The notes beneath the pieces are model-generated. The model had not been told where the DNA came from, ran no database searches, and saw only the letters and a program-made list of their open reading frames with translations. Position numbers and translations under genes: made by a program. From Pseudomonas sp. MYb327 (GTDB taxonomy: Bacteria > Pseudomonadota > Gammaproteobacteria > Pseudomonadales > Pseudomonadaceae), in assembly GCF_040438925.1 (NCBI RefSeq), contig NZ_CP159258.1, positions 4,534,501 to 4,598,500 of the forward strand: DNA of 64,000 bases, in the 5' to 3' direction. Every line of letters starts with the position of its first letter. The first letter of the stretch is position 1. Shown in pieces: positions 58,441-64,000 of the stretch.

Positions 58441-59720
58441 GGCGCTACTCCTTTACGCGGGGTCACACCGGTACGGCTGATCCGAATCAGGCCGCGCGGT
58501 CGCCAGATCATCATCAACACCATCAGGATGCCGAACAGCAGCACGCGGTATTCGGCGAAACCACGCAGCAGTTCCGGAGCGACGGTCAATACGAAGGCCG
58601 CAATCACCACACCAATGGTCGAGCCCATCCCGCCGAGTACCACGATGGCGAGGATCAGCGCCGATTCGAAGAAGGTGAACGAGGTCGGGTTGACGAAGCC
58701 TTGATAGGTGGCAAAGAACACACCGGCCAGGCCTGCAGTCGAGGCGCCAATGGTGAACGCGGAGAGCTTGACCAGTACGTGGTTCAGGCCCATGGAACGG
58801 CAAGCGATTTCGTCTTCACGCAACGCTTCCCAGGCACGGCCAACCGGCATTTTCACCAGACGATGCTTGATGTACAGCACAGCCAGCACCACCAGGAACA
58901 ACACCGCGTAGATGAAGTAGTACTTCACGTCAGGGTTGTAGGCGATGCCGAAGAACTCATGGAACGGCACGCCGCCATCCTTCGCTCTTTTACCGAATTC
59001 CAGGCCAAAGAAAGTTGGCAATGGAGCCGGCATACCGTTCGGGCCGCCAGTCAACGACAGCCAGTTGTTGAGGATCAGGCGAATGATTTCACCGAAGCCC
59101 AGGGTCACGATTGCCAGGTAGTCACCGTGCAATCGCAGCACCGGAAAACCGAGGATGCAACCGGCCAGCCCGGCAGTGATCGCCGCCAATGGCAGCACCG
59201 TCCAGAAGCCCAGTCCCAGGTATTGGTAACCGAGTGCCAGGCCATAGGCGCCGATGGCATAGAACGCCACGTAACCGAGGTCGAGCAAGCCGGCCAGGCC
59301 AACCACGATGTTCAGGCCCAGGCCCAGCAGTACGTAGATGAGTCCGAGGATGACCACGCCCAGCAGATAGGAGTTGGAGAAGAATGGGAACACCACAGCG
59401 ATGACGATAACCAGCGGGATGATCCATCGCAGGCGGGATTTGTAATCGGGCGCCAGAACATGAACCCCGGAACCGGTGGATTCAAAACCCTCGAGGATTC
59501 TCAGTCCCTTGGGAGTTTGCAGAAACATGCTCAGAGCAAAACGACCAGCCATGACGATGGCGACAATCCATGCTACCCGGGTAGTTTCCAGGTTGAAGCC
59601 ATAGCCATCGAGTACGACGCCGACAATCGGCCCGAACACGATCAGGGCAATGAGGCCGGCAAGAATCGCATCAACCAGACTTTTCTTGAGATCAATGGTT
59701 TTTTTAGTGGTTGAAGACAT
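58437..59720 (-). CDS. livM: Branched-chain amino acid ABC transporter permease LivM (BraE)
   Basis: A 427-residue permease with about ten helices. The LivM hallmarks GLAGLLDLGYVAFYAIGAY and AWEALREDEIACRSMGLN are present, along with a long N-terminal extension with extra helices. It forms the channel with LivH, which ends 3 bp upstream. Confidence 0.94.
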   Translation of the reverse strand: MSSTTKKTIDLKKSLVDAILAGLIALIVFGPIVGVVLDGYGFNLETTRVAWIVAIVMAGRFALSMFLQTPKGLRILEGFESTGSGVHVLAPDYKSRLRWIIPLVIVIAVVFPFFSNSYLLGVVILGLIYVLLGLGLNIVVGLAGLLDLGYVAFYAIGAYGLALGYQYLGLGFWTVLPLAAITAGLAGCILGFPVLRLHGDYLAIVTLGFGEIIRLILNNWLSLTGGPNGMPAPLPTFFGLEFGKRAKDGGVPFHEFFGIAYNPDVKYYFIYAVLFLVVLAVLYIKHRLVKMPVGRAWEALREDEIACRSMGLNHVLVKLSAFTIGASTAGLAGVFFATYQGFVNPTSFTFFESALILAIVVLGGMGSTIGVVIAAFVLTVAPELLRGFAEYRVLLFGILMVLMMIWRPRGLIRISRTGVTPRKGVAP

Positions 59721-59723
59721 CGC

Positions 59724-60638
<915 letters not shown>

Positions 60639-60752
60639 AACGCAATCTCACGCAATGAGAACCTGCACACCTGTGGGGATGCGGTTCTTCTAAGGAAAAT
60701 ACAGATTTACGTCGGAGCAATGTCAAACACGATCAGGCAAGCCACCACCCAC

Positions 60753-60843
60753 CTGTAGGGGCTGGCTTGCCAGCGATAGCGGTGCATCAGCCAACATTGA
60801 TGTCGACTGATCTGGCCCCATCGCGGGCAAGCCCGCGCCTACA
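60753..60843. repeat. BIME between livK and livH
   Basis: An inverted REP pair with an interior related to the BIMEs at 26255 and 27945 (central GATGTCGACTGAT). It lies just after the binding-protein gene, as also seen at urtA. Confidence 0.85.
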
Positions 60844-60878
60844 AGTGGTCAACGTGGGTCAGGCGATCGAGTCAGCCC

Positions 60879-62012
60879 TTACTTCTGTTTTTCCAGCTGG
60901 TGATATTTGCCGTCCTTGTCCCACTGGTAAACCACGTAGTCGGAGACTTTCAGGTCGCCCTTGCTGTCCCAGGTCTTCTCGCCCATGACGGTCTTGACCG
61001 GGTTTTTCTTCAGCCACGCAGCCGCTTCTTCGCCCTTGTTGGACTTGGCGCCGTTGAAGGCGGCAGCCAGGGTCTGGACCGAAGCGTAGGCGTACAGGGT
61101 GTAGCCTTCAGGCTCGGTACCGGCCTTGCGGAAGGCGTCTACCACGGCCTTGCTGTCTGGTAGCAGGCGTGGGTCGGCGCCGAAGGTCATCAGCACGCCG
61201 TCGACGAATTGTGGACCGCCAGCGGTGGTCACCAGTTCGTCGGTCACGATGCCGTCGTCGGACATGAACTTGACGTCTTTCAGGCCTTGTTCACGCAGTT
61301 GGCGAACCAGAGGACCGGCTTCCGGGTGCAGGCCACCGAAGTAGACGACGTCGGCGCCAGCACCGCGGATCTTGGTGACGATGGTGCTGAAGTCTTTCTC
61401 GCCACGGGTCAGGCCTTCGTACAGCACTGGCGTTACGCCGCGCTTGACCAGTTGAGCCTTGGTGGCATCAGCCAGGCCTTGACCGTAGGTGTCCTTGTCG
61501 TGCAGCACGACAACCTTCTTGCCCTTGAGCACGTCGACGATGTAGTCGCCGGCCACGATGCCTTGCTGGTCATCACGACCGCACATACGGAACATGGCGC
61601 TCAGGCCGCGCTCGGTAACAGCCGGGTTGGTGGAACCTGGAGTGATGGCGATGATGCCCGCTTCGTCGTAGATCTCCGAAGCCGGGATGGTCGACGAGGA
61701 GCAGAAGTGACCGACCACGCCAGCGACTTTCTGGTTGGTCAGGTCCTTGGCGACCGTCACAGCCTGTTTCGGTTCGCAGGCGTCATCGCCCTTGACCAGT
61801 ACGATTTTTTCCCCGTTTACGCCGCCCGCTGCGTTGACCGCGTCGGCCGCTGCCTGTGCACCCTTCATGTACTGCTCGCCAAATGCCGCGTTGGCGCCCG
61901 TCATTGGACCCGCTACGCCGATCTTGATGTCAGCCTGAGCAAACGCAGAAACACCCAACGCAGTTGCCACTGCGAGGGCCAGAAAGCCTTTCTTGTAAAA
62001 CGTCTGGGACAT
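60879..62012 (-). CDS. livK: Branched-chain amino acid ABC transporter substrate-binding protein LivK (BraC)
   Basis: A 377-residue periplasmic binding protein with signal peptide (FLALAVATALGVSAFAQA-D) and family motif IKIGVAGPMTGANAAFGEQ. The start MSQTFYKKG at 62012 has GGAG about 10 bases upstream; an in-frame upstream extension lacks a ribosome-binding site. It is preceded by a near-perfect sigma-54 promoter. Confidence 0.95.
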   Translation of the reverse strand: MSQTFYKKGFLALAVATALGVSAFAQADIKIGVAGPMTGANAAFGEQYMKGAQAAADAVNAAGGVNGEKIVLVKGDDACEPKQAVTVAKDLTNQKVAGVVGHFCSSSTIPASEIYDEAGIIAITPGSTNPAVTERGLSAMFRMCGRDDQQGIVAGDYIVDVLKGKKVVVLHDKDTYGQGLADATKAQLVKRGVTPVLYEGLTRGEKDFSTIVTKIRGAGADVVYFGGLHPEAGPLVRQLREQGLKDVKFMSDDGIVTDELVTTAGGPQFVDGVLMTFGADPRLLPDSKAVVDAFRKAGTEPEGYTLYAYASVQTLAAAFNGAKSNKGEEAAAWLKKNPVKTVMGEKTWDSKGDLKVSDYVVYQWDKDGKYHQLEKQK

Positions 62013-62068
62013 GAGGTGGTGCTCCAAGGTTTTTTTTAATTGGCACTGCGACTTCACTGAATGCTCAG

Positions 62069-62084
62069 AGCAAGTGTTGTGCCA
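62069..62084 (-). promoter_or_regulatory. Sigma-54 promoter of livK
   Basis: On the minus strand TGGCACAACACTTGCT matches TGGCACG-N4-TTGCW in all but one position. It is 57 bp before the livK ATG. Upstream boxes at 62157-62255 probably bind its activator. Confidence 0.85.
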
Positions 62085-62156
62085 TCGGTTTTTTATTCTG
62101 AAAAAAGTCGCTGCTTTATTGTTATTTCGACTGTTTCGGGCCCATTTTCATTGAGC

Positions 62157-62255
62157 GTGCAACCGTCTAAACCGCTGAAGGTGAAACCAATTGATTTTTG
62201 CGGTGCAACCCTCCCGTGCCATCATTGCAACCCCCACACCAAACGGCGTGCAACC
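62157..62255 (-). promoter_or_regulatory. Phased array of GGTTGCAC-like boxes upstream of livK
   Basis: On the plus strand GTGCAACC (62157), GTGAAACC (62181), GTGCAACC (62203), TTGCAACC (62225) and GTGCAACC (62248): same orientation, start-to-start spacing 24, 22, 22, 23 bp. It ends 73 bp upstream of the sigma-54 promoter, in the usual position of enhancer-binding-protein sites. The protein is unidentified. The rest of the gap up to 62375 shows only weaker GTTG-like matches and no gene. Confidence 0.65.
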
Positions 62256-62375
62256 AGCCTGTAACAACGCGCGTCACCGAACTGCACACTACTGGTGCGC
62301 AACTGCTACAACCCGCACCACTACAGGCTAGTCGCTAGACTAAAAAGCGCCGCTTCCAGCAACAAATTTCTACAA

Positions 62376-63659
62376 TCAAATCACGATGCGCAAGCACTGG
62401 CCTGCGTGATACAGCGAAAACCCTGCCTCATACAAGCAGCTGCGCAACCCCACCCCGGCCAATGGCTGCATGGGGGCGAATGGAATCGGTAGCGCCTGAG
62501 GATTTCCGTTACACAAATAATCGGCGAAGGCTTTGCCAACTACAGTGCCCGTGGTCACGCCCCGACCGTTGTAACCGGTGACTGCCACTAAACCGGGCGC
62601 CGGTTCGAACAGGCGCATCAAATGATCGGGCGTAAACGCGATGCAACCGGTCCAGGTGCACTCCCATTCCACCGGTTTTAGATAGGGAAAGTAATGCCGC
62701 TGGACTCGATCGGCCCAGGCCTTGAGGAACCATGTCGGCTTTTGATTGCCGTTGCCCAGACTGCCGAGCAACAGACGACCATCCTTATCCCGACGAATAC
62801 TACTGAGCACCTGGCGAGTGTCCCAGGATCCCTGGCCACCGGGCAGGATTTGCTGCGCAGCGTCTTCGGTCAGCGGCACCGACGCCACCTGGTAGTAATA
62901 GCCGGGGAAGAAATTGCGCCGCAGCTCGGTCCACGCGCCCTCGGTGTAAGCGTTGGAAGCAATCACCACTTGCTCGGCCAGCACCGAGCCCTGCGCGGTT
63001 TGCACCGACCAGCGCTGGCCCTGACGTTCGAGTCGGGTCACTGGGGAATGATCGAATAATTGACCGCCGAGGCCGATGGCCGCTTTGGCCAGCCCCGTCG
63101 TGTAGGCCATCGGATTGATCGTGCCAGCACGGCGATCGAGCAACGCGGCGGCGATTTTCTTGGTGCCCGTGGCTTGCTCACAGGCTTGGCCGGTGAGCAA
63201 TTCAACCGGCGCTCCACGGCGTTTCCATTGTTCTTCACGACTGCGCAGATCCGCTTCGCCACGGGCGTTGTGCGCCATGTGCAGCGTGCCTTCGCGGCGG
63301 AGCTGGCAATCGATGTTGTACTTATCCACAAGACTGAAAACCAGGGACGGCGCCGCACCGAGCATGCGGTTGAGCTGGCTGCCAACCTCTTCGCCGAACC
63401 CGGCTTCGATTTCGTCCGGTGGAATCCACATCCCGGCATTCACCAAACCGACGTTGCGCCCTGAGCCGCCATGCCCGGCGCGATGGGCCTCCAGCACACA
63501 AACCGTCTTGCCTTGCTCCAGCAAATGCACCGCCGCCGACAGCCCGGTGAAACCGGCGCCGATGACGCAGACATCGACTTTTACTTCACCCTTGAGCGCC
63601 GAGTTGTCGGGCCTTTGCGGCGTCAGTTTTTCCCACAGACACTCTTCGCGTAACGGCAT
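62376..63659 (-). CDS. amaA: L-pipecolate oxidase AmaA (FAD-dependent oxidoreductase)
   Basis: A 427-residue flavoprotein of the DadA/glycine-oxidase fold with the FAD-binding GAGFTGLSAAVHLLEQG and ATG-like C-terminal VAVTGYNGRGVTTG. The gene next to it encodes an AmaB-type aldehyde dehydrogenase, the P. putida amaA-amaB arrangement: AmaA oxidises L-pipecolate to piperideine-6-carboxylate and AmaB oxidises that to 2-aminoadipate in the D-lysine route. Start MPLREECLWE at 63659. A gamma-glutamylputrescine-oxidase-like role is the main alternative. Confidence 0.88.
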   Translation of the reverse strand: MPLREECLWEKLTPQRPDNSALKGEVKVDVCVIGAGFTGLSAAVHLLEQGKTVCVLEAHRAGHGGSGRNVGLVNAGMWIPPDEIEAGFGEEVGSQLNRMLGAAPSLVFSLVDKYNIDCQLRREGTLHMAHNARGEADLRSREEQWKRRGAPVELLTGQACEQATGTKKIAAALLDRRAGTINPMAYTTGLAKAAIGLGGQLFDHSPVTRLERQGQRWSVQTAQGSVLAEQVVIASNAYTEGAWTELRRNFFPGYYYQVASVPLTEDAAQQILPGGQGSWDTRQVLSSIRRDKDGRLLLGSLGNGNQKPTWFLKAWADRVQRHYFPYLKPVEWECTWTGCIAFTPDHLMRLFEPAPGLVAVTGYNGRGVTTGTVVGKAFADYLCNGNPQALPIPFAPMQPLAGVGLRSCLYEAGFSLYHAGQCLRIVI

Positions 63660-63700
63660 TGCCAGACTCCAACTGAAACCTAACCAACACACAGTTCAAA

Positions 63701-63790
63701 TGTGGGAGCGAGCCTGCTCGCGATAGCGTCGGCACATCCAGCAACAATGCGACTGAAAAACCGCTATCGCGAGCAGGCTCGCTCCCACAG
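63701..63790. repeat. BIME between amaB and amaA
   Basis: TGTGGGAGCGAGCCTGCTCGCGATAGC and its inverted GCTATCGCGAGCAGGCTCGCTCCCACA, about 35 bp apart. Confidence 0.85.
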
Positions 63791-63813
63791 GAGGCTCACT
63801 GTACGACCGAGAC

Positions 63814-64000
63814 TTAGTCGAACGTGATCCCTTGAGCCAACGGCAACTCCAGCGAATAGTTCACGGTGTTGGTCTGACGACGCATGTAGCCGCGCCATGC
63901 ATCGGAACCGGATTCACGACCACCGCCGGTTTCTTTCTCACCACCGAAGGCACCGCCGATTTCCGCGCCGCTCGGGCCGATGTTGACGTTGGCAATGCCA
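63814..64000 (-). CDS. amaB: Aldehyde dehydrogenase AmaB-like, 3' end only
   Basis: Only the last 61 codons are in the window. They encode [20 protein letters not shown] and [11 protein letters not shown], the C-terminal signature of ALDH7-type piperideine-6-carboxylate/2-aminoadipate-semialdehyde dehydrogenases. The gene continues beyond the right edge, upstream of amaA. Confidence 0.88.
   Translation of the reverse strand, partial: GIANVNIGPSGAEIGGAFGGEKETGGGRESGSDAWRGYMRRQTNTVNYSLELPLAQGITFD

Noticed and set aside
62102-62145. Crc/Hfq (AAYAAYAA) translation-control motif for livK
   Set aside because: The AATAACAATAAA-like match lies upstream of the sigma-54 start point, so it would not be in the livK mRNA.

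Overview
This is a GC-rich, gene-dense chromosomal segment from a Pseudomonas, most probably of the P. fluorescens group. The evidence is the retS, urt/ure, cob, liv (bra) and amaA/amaB gene content, the P. aeruginosa-like internal order of the cob and urt/ure clusters, the many REP/BIME palindromes (GTAGGAGC..GCTTGC..GCGAT type) and the NEL-type effector of the kind common in plant- and soil-associated pseudomonads. No rRNA, tRNA, CRISPR array, IS element, integrase or prophage was seen.

Layout. 1-3.3 kb: the 3' part of a RetS-type hybrid sensor kinase and a MarC-family membrane protein. 3.3-13 kb: adenosylcobalamin corrin-ring genes in two divergent operons, cobG-cobH-cobI-(cbiG)cobJ on the minus strand and cobL-cbiD-cobK on the plus strand. 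Two mutually related proteins of unknown function bracket the minus-strand cob operon, and an antitoxin remnant follows cobK. 13.1-18.2 kb: a copper-handling set (two DUF2946 proteins, a PCu(A)C chaperone, an OprC-like TonB receptor, a PepSY membrane protein). 18.4-21.2 kb: a complete FecCD/BtuCDF-type ABC importer. 21.3-31.7 kb: urea import (urtABCDE) and urease (ureD, ureA, two GNAT acetyltransferases, ureB, ureC). 31.8-37.7 kb: a small DUF6124-like protein and a 1750-residue DUF6543-LRR-NEL ubiquitin-ligase-type effector. 37.9-49.5 kb: an orphan histidine kinase, cbpA-cbpM divergent from a YegD-like Hsp70, an AI-2E/PerM permease, a PsiF protein, an AraC regulator, an EamA transporter, a lipase, an AsmA protein and a repetitive secreted protein. 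49.6-53 kb: a FabR-like TetR regulator, then ureE-ureF-ureG-hupE/ureJ. 53-56.1 kb: an AGE-family epimerase, a CDF transporter and an SDR. 56.8-62.3 kb: livK-livH-livM-livG-livF for branched-chain amino acid import. 62.4-64 kb: amaA and the 3' end of amaB for pipecolate/lysine catabolism.

How the genes work together. Urea import, urease and its nickel/GTPase maturation factors form one nitrogen-scavenging unit split over two loci, and each locus begins with a good sigma-54 promoter, which fits NtrC control. livK also has a near-consensus sigma-54 promoter, preceded by a helically phased array of GGTTGCAC-like boxes that looks like an activator-binding region. Cobalamin synthesis, copper uptake and the adjacent ABC importer form a second metal/cofactor block.

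The features most worth a second look are the paralogous orphan pair around the cob operon, the giant NEL effector with no secretion system in view, the phased array upstream of livK, the DnaA-box-rich non-coding gap at 56.2-56.8 kb, and the BIMEs that sit inside the urea/urease operon.
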